Origin: Chitinophagaceae bacterium
GTDB lineage: Bacteria > Bacteroidota > Bacteroidia > Chitinophagales > Chitinophagaceae
Direction of reading: 5' to 3'
DNA length: 5,695 nt
Assembly (NCBI GenBank): GCA_025362915.1
Contig: JANYEU010000385.1
Coordinates: 1 to 5,695, forward strand
Both the position numbers and the translations under genes were made by a program. Of this stretch, positions 1 through 5,220 are shown one piece after another (within the stretch, counting starts at the first letter, position 1; every line of letters begins with the position of its first letter). The notes under the pieces are model-generated. The model worked only from the letters and a program-made list of their open reading frames with translations. It was not told the DNA's origin and searched no databases.

Positions 1-118
1 CTGTTAAAAGCATTTGCGAACTAAATACCTAATTCGAAGAAGTTATATAGTAGGTTTCATAGGCACATAGTAAAAATAGGTTTAGCGTGTAAGTAGTTTA
101 AGAAGAAGAGCAAATAGT

Positions 119-153
119 AATGCTACTTCGTAGCATTGACCAATATTTTTTTT
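119..153 (+). terminator. Possible intrinsic terminator of a + strand gene left of the window
   Basis: AATGCTAC (119-126) and GTAGCATT (130-137) form a perfect 8-bp stem around a TTC loop. A run of eight T follows at 146-153. The T run starts 8 bases after the stem, later than in a classic terminator, and no gene reading into it is visible in the window, so the direction is an inference. Confidence 0.4.
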
Positions 154-252
154 GAAAGAGATTATATAGTAAAACACAAGGGTTTTCACTAAGAAACACA
201 AAATAGATAATATTTAATTAATTCTCTATTTCTTCCTTTAGGGGATAGGGGC

Positions 253-293
253 AAAACACAACGGTCACTAATCCATCAAGGTTAGTGACCGTT
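253..293 (-). terminator. Probable terminator of the aminopeptidase gene
   Basis: AACGGTCACTAA (260-271) and TTAGTGACCGTT (282-293) are perfect 12-bp inverted arms around a 10-base loop. A U·G and a C-G pair (272/281 and 273/280) can extend the stem inward. On the minus strand the hairpin lies about 27 bases after the aminopeptidase stop codon and is followed by GTGTTTTG, a short U-rich tail. Position, stem strength and tail fit an intrinsic terminator, although the U tract is weak. Confidence 0.6.
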
Positions 294-320
294 ATATAAT
301 CATCCCAAAAACCAAAATTA

Positions 321-2804
321 CTACTCCTTGGTCTTTTCTTTTATGTAAGCTAGTTGGGCATCTATGTCTGCTGCGTTTGCTCCCTTTGCCTTAGCGGTTG
401 CTTTCTTCTTGGCCATCGCGTTTATCATTCCATTTATGCGTGGCGAAGCACCATATTGCGCCAGTTTTTCCCTAAAAGAAACCACTTCATCCAAGCCTTT
501 CTTGAAATTATCCGTATTGTTTACCCTTCCCAAAAACTCTATGTAAGTTGGTATAGCCCCGAACTGATCCTGCAACGTTGCCTGACCAGTAAAGTCTTTT
601 GTCATCTGGTCAAAGTCCTTATCACCCTTGGTCGCAATCTCCACCTTCGTTATTGCATCTTTCAAACTGCCTCTTGCATCCTTTTTAAGTTCAGGTAAAA
701 GTGCAATGGCCTTGTCCTCATCCAAAGATAATATGGCTTCCAGCGCAGCACCTGCCACGGTGTAAGAACTATCCTTGGTTGACTTTACAAAAAAAGGCAT
801 GTACTTGCTATCTTTTGTTTTAGACAATGCAGTGATGGCATAAGCACGCACATATCGGCTTGGATCTGTGTTTGCCAAAGACTCTATCTTGTTCAACGTA
901 TTAGCATTCAGAGCAGTGTCTTGCAATCCCAAGATGCTACGGTTTCTAAGCTTGAAATAAGGATCATTCAATCCCTTTTTCAATAAATCAAATGCGGTTG
1001 ATTCACTTTTATGTTTGGTTGCGTAATCAATTGCTTCCCTTCTATCTACAAAGTTTTTCCAATTATTGTATTGATACACAAATTCTGCCGTTGTTTTATG
1101 GTCTTGCTTTTCCCATAAGGTAAACTTATCGCCATCCACGTTTATCATGGTTGGTTTAGTGGTCACATCAAAAGTAAATGTATCGGTTTTATTACGCATC
1201 CAAACGGTGGTTCTTGTTTTCTTACCTCCTGCATAAATATCCACATCAATGGGCAGGATAAATACCTTGTCCTCCGCTTGAATTTGCTTGATAAACACAG
1301 ATGCTTTTTTATTATCCGCATCGTACGCATAGCTGATATCCACTTTAGGGTGTCCACTTCCAAAATACCATTGGTTAAAATACCAGTTCAAATCCATACC
1401 GGTAACCTGTTCAAAAGCCATGCGTAGTTTATGTGCGCTACCATTGCCAAACTTATTGGTATTTAGGTATAGGTTCAATGATTTGAAAAAAGCACTATCA
1501 CATACATAATGGCGCAACATGTTCAATATACGCCCACCTTTTGGATAGCTCACCAAATCAAAAACATCTTCCCTGTCCTCATAATAAAAGCGAACCAAAT
1601 CCTTGCTTGCATCGGCAGGATTGCCCAAATACCGTTGCATCTTGCTATAGTTTTCCTCGCTGGCTATGTCTCCACCGTATTTATATTCCTTCCACAAGTA
1701 TTCGCTATAGTCTGCCATCGATTCATTTACGGTAATGTTGCTCCAGCTTTCGGCAGTAACCAAATCTCCAAACCATTGGTGGAAAAGCTCGTGCGATATC
1801 ACATCTTCCCATACATTTCCATCTACCAATTCCCTTTCATTTTGCTGTGCACCCTCGCCGTGCAAGGTTGATGTAGTGTTTTCCATTGCCCCACTTACAT
1901 AATCCCTACCCACCATTTGCGAATATTTGGCCCAAGGATAATCTATGCCGGTTACTTTTTCGCTATAGAACTTTATCATTTCAGGCGTTAGTCCAAATAT
2001 CCTGCGAGCAACCTTCTCGTATTCCTTTTCTACGTAATAGCTCACCTCTTTCCCTTTGTAACTATCCTTTACAATAGAAAATTTACCAACACCCATAAAC
2101 ATCAGGTACGGTGCATGAGGCAGATCCATTTTCCAATAGTCGGTTCTTGTGCCATCCATATTTTTTGTTTGCGATACCAGTAATCCATTACTCAGTGTAA
2201 CGTATTTATCTGGTACAGTCATGTATATTTCATCGGTAGTTTTTTGGTTAGGCTTATCAATGGTAGGTACCCATGCAGAGTTGGATTCTGTTTCGCCCTG
2301 TGTCCATATTTCCGTTGGTTTAGTGCTGTCTTCTCCTTTTGGATTGATAAAATAGAGTCCTTTTGCATCATTTATTGCCGCACTTCCTTTGGTTTTTACG
2401 TCGTTTGGCTTGGCAGTATAGTCAATATAGATGGTATATGATTCTCCTTTTTTAAATGTCTTGCCCAGTTTGATAGTCAGGTTCAGGCTATCGTATTCAT
2501 ATTTCAAGGGAATGTTCTTTCCTGCCGATACCATTTCTACTGCGTTGATGATCATCGCCTTGGCATCCAAAGAAAGACTATCGGTAGGATAAAAATGGGG
2601 CTTCAAGGTTACCCAAGCCTTACCATACATGTACGATTTGGCATAGTCGAACCTTACTTTCACCTTCGTGTGTACCAAATCATTTATTTTGGTAGCGGTG
2701 GCGCGGTACATTTTCATCCACGGTTCTTCTTTTGGTGCTTCTTCCTTTTGCGCCATCGCGCTTAGTAGGCTCATAGCCATTACTACTGTCAGTAATTTCC
2801 TCAT
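321..2804 (-). CDS. Secreted M1-family zinc aminopeptidase
   Basis: This 827-residue protein should remove N-terminal amino acids from peptides outside the cytoplasm. Residues 1-18 look like a type I signal peptide: MRK, a hydrophobic core, then AMA before Q19. There is no lipobox cysteine. A beta-rich N-terminal domain follows (about 40-245), including WTQGE at 167-171, a segment conserved in the family. The exopeptidase motif GAMEN is at 305-309. The zinc site HELFH is at 338-342 (ligands H338 and H342, catalytic E339), and the third ligand E361 sits in NES, giving HEXXH-X18-E. Y420 in YPKG matches the transition-state tyrosine of the YxKG motif. Residues about 590-740 look alpha-helical and HEAT-like, as in the C-terminal domain of many M1 enzymes. 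The end is rich in Lys and Ala (798-812). All key residues are present and the length is normal. The ATG at 2804 is chosen because it gives the signal peptide. Substrate preference cannot be read from the sequence. Confidence 0.96.
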   Translation of the reverse strand: MRKLLTVVMAMSLLSAMAQKEEAPKEEPWMKMYRATATKINDLVHTKVKVRFDYAKSYMYGKAWVTLKPHFYPTDSLSLDAKAMIINAVEMVSAGKNIPLKYEYDSLNLTIKLGKTFKKGESYTIYIDYTAKPNDVKTKGSAAINDAKGLYFINPKGEDSTKPTEIWTQGETESNSAWVPTIDKPNQKTTDEIYMTVPDKYVTLSNGLLVSQTKNMDGTRTDYWKMDLPHAPYLMFMGVGKFSIVKDSYKGKEVSYYVEKEYEKVARRIFGLTPEMIKFYSEKVTGIDYPWAKYSQMVGRDYVSGAMENTTSTLHGEGAQQNERELVDGNVWEDVISHELFHQWFGDLVTAESWSNITVNESMADYSEYLWKEYKYGGDIASEENYSKMQRYLGNPADASKDLVRFYYEDREDVFDLVSYPKGGRILNMLRHYVCDSAFFKSLNLYLNTNKFGNGSAHKLRMAFEQVTGMDLNWYFNQWYFGSGHPKVDISYAYDADNKKASVFIKQIQAEDKVFILPIDVDIYAGGKKTRTTVWMRNKTDTFTFDVTTKPTMINVDGDKFTLWEKQDHKTTAEFVYQYNNWKNFVDRREAIDYATKHKSESTAFDLLKKGLNDPYFKLRNRSILGLQDTALNANTLNKIESLANTDPSRYVRAYAITALSKTKDSKYMPFFVKSTKDSSYTVAGAALEAILSLDEDKAIALLPELKKDARGSLKDAITKVEIATKGDKDFDQMTKDFTGQATLQDQFGAIPTYIEFLGRVNNTDNFKKGLDEVVSFREKLAQYGASPRINGMINAMAKKKATAKAKGANAADIDAQLAYIKEKTKE

Positions 2805-2827
2805 CTAAATAGTTTTATTAATCCCGC

Positions 2828-2859
2828 CAAATTAGTAATATTTATTGTTCAATCTACAA
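2828..2859 (-). promoter_or_regulatory. Candidate promoter of the aminopeptidase gene
   Basis: On the minus strand TAATTTG (2834 to 2828) resembles the Bacteroidota -7 element TAnnTTTG with one base fewer between TA and TTTG. A TTG (2859 to 2857) lies 22 bases upstream, close to the 19-21 base spacing described for the -33 element. The start of transcription would fall about 15-20 bases before the ATG at 2804. Match and spacing are imperfect, so this is a plausible site, not a firm one. Confidence 0.4.
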
Positions 2860-3017
2860 TAAAGGATTAGTGGTTAAAATATTGGACTGAGTGGGGTTAT
2901 TTTTATTTATCTGAATGGATTCTAGTTTGAAAGTGTTTGAATATTAAGTACAAGTGATATTAATACAATACTTACGGGAATGAGTGTGCTATAATCCGTT
3001 ACGAATTTATAAAAAGG

Positions 3018-3040
3018 TTGCTTCGTGCTTCGCAATGACG
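3018..3040. repeat. Short interspersed-repeat-like sequence
   Basis: TTGCTTCGTGCTTCGCAATG followed by ACG has TTGC/GCAA ends and contains TGCTTCG twice in tandem (3019-3025, 3026-3032). From memory it resembles a REP-like intergenic family widespread in Bacteroidota genomes (TTGCTTCGT...TCGCAATGACG). It lies about 45 bases after the stop codon of the small minus-strand gene. On that strand it is followed by CCTTTTTAT, so it might also help end that transcript. Only one copy is in the window, so family membership is recalled, not shown. Confidence 0.45.
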
Positions 3041-3085
3041 TTTACTCGGTTCGGGAAGGTTCAAATTTAAAGTGTATGATGATTG

Positions 3086-3292
3086 TTACTTATTTACAAC
3101 AACGTAAATTAACGCAAGTCCTATTGTACCTGCACAAACGCCACCTATTCCAACGACAAGAAAAGTAAACCCTATTGACTTATTGATTCCGCTTCTGATT
3201 TTATATGACTTTTTTAAACTCAAAGCTGAAATTATTATTCCAATTAAACCACAAGGTATGGGTGAAATTAAAAATATTAACCAAAACCACAT
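3086..3292 (-). CDS. Small two-helix membrane protein, function unknown
   Basis: The 68-residue product is very hydrophobic. A first membrane segment spans roughly residues 2-25 (it includes SPIPCGLIG), a short basic loop follows (KKSYKIRSGINK, 27-38), and a second Gly/Val-rich membrane segment runs from about 40 to 65. By the positive-inside rule the basic loop should face the cytoplasm. Residues such as Cys14 and Cys53 lie in the helices. The reading frame is open upstream to a TTG at 3343, which would add 17 residues (85 in all). I prefer the ATG at 3292 because it begins directly before the first hydrophobic segment. Neither start has a Shine-Dalgarno sequence. The gene shares its strand with the aminopeptidase, but 281 bases separate them, so co-transcription is uncertain. 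I do not recognise the family. The consistent two-helix pattern makes a real gene more likely than chance. Confidence 0.6.
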   Translation of the reverse strand: MWFWLIFLISPIPCGLIGIIISALSLKKSYKIRSGINKSIGFTFLVVGIGGVCAGTIGLALIYVVVNK

Positions 3293-3598
3293 TTTGGTGA
3301 TATTAAACGTAAACTGGTCAACTAAGAATATAAGGAGTGACAAAAAAGGGAGTAAATAAAAAATAAAACGATATAATATGAGTTCAGAATACCAAGTTGA
3401 GCATATATATTAATCATCCCTTTTAAAAAACCGTATTGTTTTATACTTTTTATAATCCAGTCCATTTTAGATTATTTTTCCTTCTTTTAAAAAATTGAAC
3501 TATTTAGCAAGGATAGATATTAACTTTAAGCCAAAGTTGCTCTCCTTCACAACCCCCAATCAATAGAACATTTAATTAATGCTTTCTCTTATAAATAT
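3293..3598. other. AT-rich gap between divergent small ORFs
   Basis: No gene is supported here apart from the possible TTG-initiated extension of the small membrane protein (to 3343). The only structures I see are weak, for example AACTTT (3522-3527) with AAAGTT (3533-3538). No clear promoter with a TAnnTTTG element was found for either flanking ORF. Confidence 0.5.
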
Positions 3599-3934
3599 AT
3601 GTTTTCTGATTTTATGGGTATTGGCAAAGAAAACCAGCATAAGCTGATAGAGCTTGCCAACATCGCCAATCAAACATCCATCCCTATCCAAAAAGCATCC
3701 AGCATTAGGCTTTTTTCATCCGACATCCCTCAAAAAACGTCCGGAAATGAGGGTTTTTCATCCGAAATTGACCCTTTTTCACGTGAGAAATGCCCAATGC
3801 TGGATGAAATTAACATAATGTCGGATGAAATTAACATAATTCTGGATGAAAAAGGGTCAATTCCGGATGAAAAAACCTCATTTCTGGACGGAATATTTCT
3901 CTTTTATGATGCCTTTTTGGGAGGGATAATTTGA
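3599..3934 (+). CDS. Repeat-built ORF, doubtful protein of 111 residues
   Basis: The frame runs from ATG 3599 to TGA 3932-3934; a second in-frame ATG is at 3614. The first 25 residues or so are ordinary (KENQHKLIELANIANQ, residues 10-25). The rest is a string of 7-residue units. The first half has units like FSSDIPQ and FSSEIDP. The second half has units like LDEINIM, SDEINII, LDEKGSI and PDEKTSF. These come from a 21-bp DNA repeat that reverses orientation in the middle, so the protein periodicity may only reflect the DNA element. There are no cysteine pairs, catalytic motifs or membrane segments, apart from a hydrophobic end (FLFYDAFLGGII). No ribosome binding site or promoter is evident. 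It could be a small protein carrying the repeats, or a non-coding mobile or structural repeat that happens to be open because 21 is a multiple of three. Confidence 0.35.
   Translation: MFSDFMGIGKENQHKLIELANIANQTSIPIQKASSIRLFSSDIPQKTSGNEGFSSEIDPFSREKCPMLDEINIMSDEINIILDEKGSIPDEKTSFLDGIFLFYDAFLGGII
3675..3890. repeat. Strand-switching 21-bp repeat array with 44-bp inverted repeat
   Basis: On the left half the word CATCC (or CGTCC) begins at 3675, 3696, 3717, 3738 and 3759, always 21 bases apart, with a degenerate unit at 3780. On the right half the complementary word GGATG (or GGACG) begins at 3802, 3823, 3844, 3865 and 3886, again exactly 21 apart. The halves form an inverted repeat: 3738-3781 pairs with 3847-3890 over 44 positions with three differences, one of them a G-U pair, around a 65-base loop. 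Other registers also pair: 3696-3709 with 3793-3806 (one mismatch) and 3714-3726 with 3818-3830 (perfect, 13 bp). All registers differ by multiples of 21. Spacers vary while the CATCC core is kept. Confidence 0.9.
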
Positions 3935-3953
3935 AACCTTCCCTCTTTAGTGG

Positions 3954-4014
3954 TAGATAAATTTTATCTAGCCCATGAATGTCAGGATATAGCTCATGAC
4001 TCCTGTCATGGGCT
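3954..4014. other. Cluster of competing hairpins between the repeat ORF and the nitroreductase gene
   Basis: TAGATAAA (3954-3961) and TTTATCTA (3963-3970) form a near-palindrome. Next to it AGCCCATGA (3970-3978) pairs with TCATGGGCT (4006-4014), continued by CAGGA/TCCTG (3983-3987 with 4001-4005) past a 4-base bulge. Alternatively AGCTCATGAC (3991-4000) pairs with GTCATGGGCT (4005-4014): ten pairs, one of them U·G, around the loop TCCT. The last two structures use the same 3' arm, so they exclude each other. No T run follows, so a simple terminator is unlikely. The role is unknown; it could be a transcript end, an RNA processing site or a protein-binding site. Confidence 0.55.
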
Positions 4015-4145
4015 GGCAGTTACTAAGGTTTAAATAGATAAAGGTTGCTAGTAGTTGGGCATTAGTAACACAAGGCACATGAAGGAATTCATACGCCAAG
4101 TGTTATAGGTATCTCCTATTATCAGTATGACGGTTCCAGTATTAA

Positions 4146-4153
4146 TACGTTTG
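4146..4153 (+). promoter_or_regulatory. Candidate -7 element for the nitroreductase gene (distal)
   Basis: TACGTTTG matches the Bacteroidota -7 consensus TAnnTTTG exactly. It would give a leader of about 55 bases before the ATG at 4215. I see no clear TTG 19-21 bases upstream, so the -33 part is missing or weak. Confidence 0.35.
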
Positions 4154-4189
4154 CTTCCCTTCTCGAAAAGTATCCCTTCTCATTTCCCC

Positions 4190-4197
4190 TTACTTTG
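4190..4197 (+). promoter_or_regulatory. Candidate -7 element for the nitroreductase gene (proximal)
   Basis: TTACTTTG, followed by CGG, is close to TAnnTTTG and lies 17 bases before the ATG at 4215. It would give a very short leader. It shares the TACTTT core with the site proposed for the RRM gene at 5085. No good -33 element is visible, so it competes with the distal candidate at 4146. Confidence 0.3.
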
Positions 4198-4214
4198 CGG
4201 CACAATAGTTAATT

Positions 4215-4793
4215 ATGAGTATTTTTTTTATACTTTCAGAGATAATCAAAACAAGAAGGACAACAAAGCCTGCACAATTCAATGGTAACAAAATTGCTGA
4301 TGAAAAAATTGAACAATTGCTGGAACTGGCGGACTGGGCACCTACGCATACCTATTCCGAGCCTTGGCGTTTTGTGGTGTATTCGGGCGATAAGGTAAAC
4401 GGATTTAGCAAACTACACGCATTGCTTTACCAACAATTTACCCCGGCAGAAAAATTCATGCAAGGAAAATTTGATGGCATCATTGCCAATGGCGAAAAAT
4501 CGTCTCATATCATTGTATGCATAATGAAGCGTACCAACGAAAAGATACCTGCCATAGAAGAAATAGCCGCTGCTAGCTGTGCAGTACAGCATATTTTATT
4601 GGGTGCCACTGCATTGGGCATTGCCTCGCTTTGGAGTACGGGAGGCATGGTACTACATCCTGCCATGAAAAACCATTTCCAATTGGATGAAGCCGATGAA
4701 ATACTGGGTCAACTGTTCCTTGGTTATAGCGATGAAAAAATAGAAGGACGGAGAAAGATTCCCCTCACAGAAAAGGTTGTTTGGGAAAGATAA
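4215..4793 (+). CDS. Nitroreductase-family FMN oxidoreductase (YdjA-like)
   Basis: The 192-residue protein belongs to the nitroreductase fold. These are usually homodimeric cytoplasmic enzymes that bind FMN and use NAD(P)H to reduce nitro groups, quinones or other acceptors. The N-terminal signature TRRTTKPAQF (13-22) supplies the arginines that normally hold the FMN phosphate. WAPTHTYSEPWRFVV (41-55) matches the flavin-site segment (A-P-x-x-x-x-x-P-W-x-F). AAASCAVQHILLGATALGI (118-136) is the central dimer helix. LWSTGG (139-144) and GRRKIP (178-183) match the later flavin-binding loops. The length is close to that of the short E. coli YdjA type (about 180 residues), not the 217-residue NfsB type. 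The ATG at 4215 puts the RR motif at the usual distance from the start. The natural substrate is unknown. The gene stands alone, with at least 280 bases free on each side, and its last codons lie in a hairpin. Confidence 0.93.
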   Translation: MSIFFILSEIIKTRRTTKPAQFNGNKIADEKIEQLLELADWAPTHTYSEPWRFVVYSGDKVNGFSKLHALLYQQFTPAEKFMQGKFDGIIANGEKSSHIIVCIMKRTNEKIPAIEEIAAASCAVQHILLGATALGIASLWSTGGMVLHPAMKNHFQLDEADEILGQLFLGYSDEKIEGRRKIPLTEKVVWER

Positions 4794-4812
4794 GACTTTC
4801 CCAAACAGCCTT
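4773..4812 (+). terminator. Long hairpin spanning the nitroreductase stop codon
   Basis: The arms at 4773-4789 and 4796-4812 pair over 17 positions with one U·G pair, around the 6-base loop ATAAGA. The stop codon TAA (4791-4793) lies inside the loop, so the 5' arm is the end of the coding sequence (KVVWE). No T run follows on the + strand (TTCACCCCTA on the 3' side), so it may act as a terminator only weakly. It could instead protect the mRNA 3' end. Confidence 0.55.
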
Positions 4813-5084
4813 CACCCCTAGGCGAAAGCGTCGATACTACCATCGTGCTTTTGAGGGAAGTATAATAATTATTACCTGTTTTACACAAACAACTTTATGT
4901 CTCCCACTAATAAAGTGTAAAAAACATAATGTAGATGTAATTGAATAACGCATGTATTTTTAAATAATCTTGCATTATGAACACTTAAAAGTCTTGATAT
5001 GATAAATAAAGAGGGTTAATCAAAAATATTTTTCTAAAATCATCAATTTTTTAAAAAAAAATACCATTATCTAAGTAAAAGCAA

Positions 5085-5092
5085 TACTTTCG
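5085..5092 (+). promoter_or_regulatory. Candidate -7 element of the RRM gene
   Basis: TACTTTCG resembles the Bacteroidota -7 element TAnnTTTG with shifted spacing, and sits downstream of long A/T tracts. Transcription would begin near 5098-5100, giving a leader of about 100 bases before the ATG at 5200. I see no convincing TTG at -33, so confidence is low. Confidence 0.3.
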
Positions 5093-5099
5093 TATTCAA

Positions 5100-5138
5100 A
5101 TGGTCAGTTTACTATCCTCTCGAACGTTTTTAACGTAA
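5100..5138 (+). CDS. Possible leader mini-ORF 1 (12 codons)
   Basis: ATG 5100 opens a 12-residue frame, MVSLLSSRTFLT, ending at TAA 5136-5138. The stop is followed without a gap by the ATG of a second mini-ORF. If the promoter at 5085 is real, this ATG would lie at or near the 5' end of the transcript and would be nearly leaderless. The codons make no regulatory run of a single amino acid. No proof of translation; short frames of this size occur by chance. Confidence 0.25.
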   Translation: MVSLLSSRTFLT

Positions 5139-5220
5139 ATGATTCAGGGTTTTCGGTTACTGTTTACACCATTAATTATTTATTTTTAATAAAAAAAACA
5201 TGAACATTTACGTTGGAAAT
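5124..5220 (+). promoter_or_regulatory. Leader structure that could mask the RRM start
   Basis: AACGTAAATG (5132-5141) is perfectly complementary to CATTTACGTT (5205-5214) at codons 2-5 of the RRM gene. With three G-U pairs the stem extends to 16 pairs (5126-5141 with 5205-5220). The start codon 5200-5202 would sit in the loop right beside the stem. AACGT (5132-5136) can instead pair locally with ACGTT (5124-5128), so two structures exclude each other. The 5' arm contains the TAAATG junction of the two mini-ORFs. This suggests control of translation, perhaps temperature- or protein-dependent, but that is inference. Confidence 0.45.
5139..5189 (+). CDS. Possible leader mini-ORF 2 (16 codons)
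   Basis: ATG 5139 directly follows the TAA of mini-ORF 1 in the same frame (TAAATG). It encodes a 16-residue hydrophobic peptide, MIQGFRLLFTPLIIYF, and stops at 5187-5189, ten bases before the RRM start codon, which is in another frame. A stop so close to the next start would allow translational coupling. The mini-ORF may also be accidental. Confidence 0.25.
   Translation: MIQGFRLLFTPLIIYF

Larger units (their letters stand above)
1..320. other. Gene-free AT-rich stretch left of the aminopeptidase gene
   Basis: I find no convincing coding region here. The stretch is AT-rich. The hexamer ATAGTA occurs at 47, 67, 114 and 166, and the longer TTATATAGTA at 43-52 and 162-171. At 175-202 three CAC-starting words (CACAAGG, CACTAAG, CACAAA) lie 12 and 10 bases apart. 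This resembles the CAC-AAGG type interspersed sequence I remember from Bacteroidota intergenic regions, but I cannot verify it. Two hairpins, listed separately, lie at 119-153 and 253-293. Confidence 0.6.
4794..5199 (+). other. Gene-free gap and leader upstream of the RRM gene
   Basis: These 406 bases contain no ordinary gene. After the nitroreductase hairpin a second imperfect hairpin lies at 4816-4857: CCCT/AGGG outside, then AAAGC/GCTTT (4825-4829, 4847-4851) and CGAT/ATCG (4832-4835, 4842-4845). Positions 4860-5080 are very AT-rich, with a run of A at 5053-5061 that could act as an upstream promoter element. From about 5085 on lie the promoter-like site, two mini-ORFs and a structured leader, listed separately. 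Confidence 0.5.

Noticed and set aside
354..698. Plus-strand open frame of 114 codons opposite the aminopeptidase 3' end
   Set aside because: It is antisense to a gene with complete M1 motifs, shows no domain, and is cysteine-rich in an irregular way typical of a shadow frame. The same holds for the other plus-strand frames between 364 and 2441 and the minus frame 1163-1363.
3062..3069. Minus-strand TAAATTTG as promoter of the aminopeptidase
   Set aside because: It matches TAnnTTTG exactly, but no TTG lies 19-21 bases upstream and it is over 250 bases from the gene, beyond a better placed candidate at 2828-2859.
3331..3340. TAAGGAGTGA as a plus-strand Shine-Dalgarno sequence
   Set aside because: No open frame with a suitable start follows it on the + strand, and it lies inside the possible upstream extension of the minus-strand small gene.
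3675..3890. CRISPR array
   Set aside because: The conserved core is only about 5-8 bases with a 21-base step, the orientation reverses midway, and there is no 24-40 base identical repeat with unique spacers and no cas gene.
3599..3934. Pseudogene or phase-variable surface protein
   Set aside because: There is no signal peptide, no recognisable parent gene and no frameshift. The frame is simply a repeat array open because its period is a multiple of three.
4881..4920. ACTTTA/TAAAGT inverted pair as a terminator
   Set aside because: The stem is only six A/T-rich pairs with a long loop and no T run, which is expected by chance in this composition.
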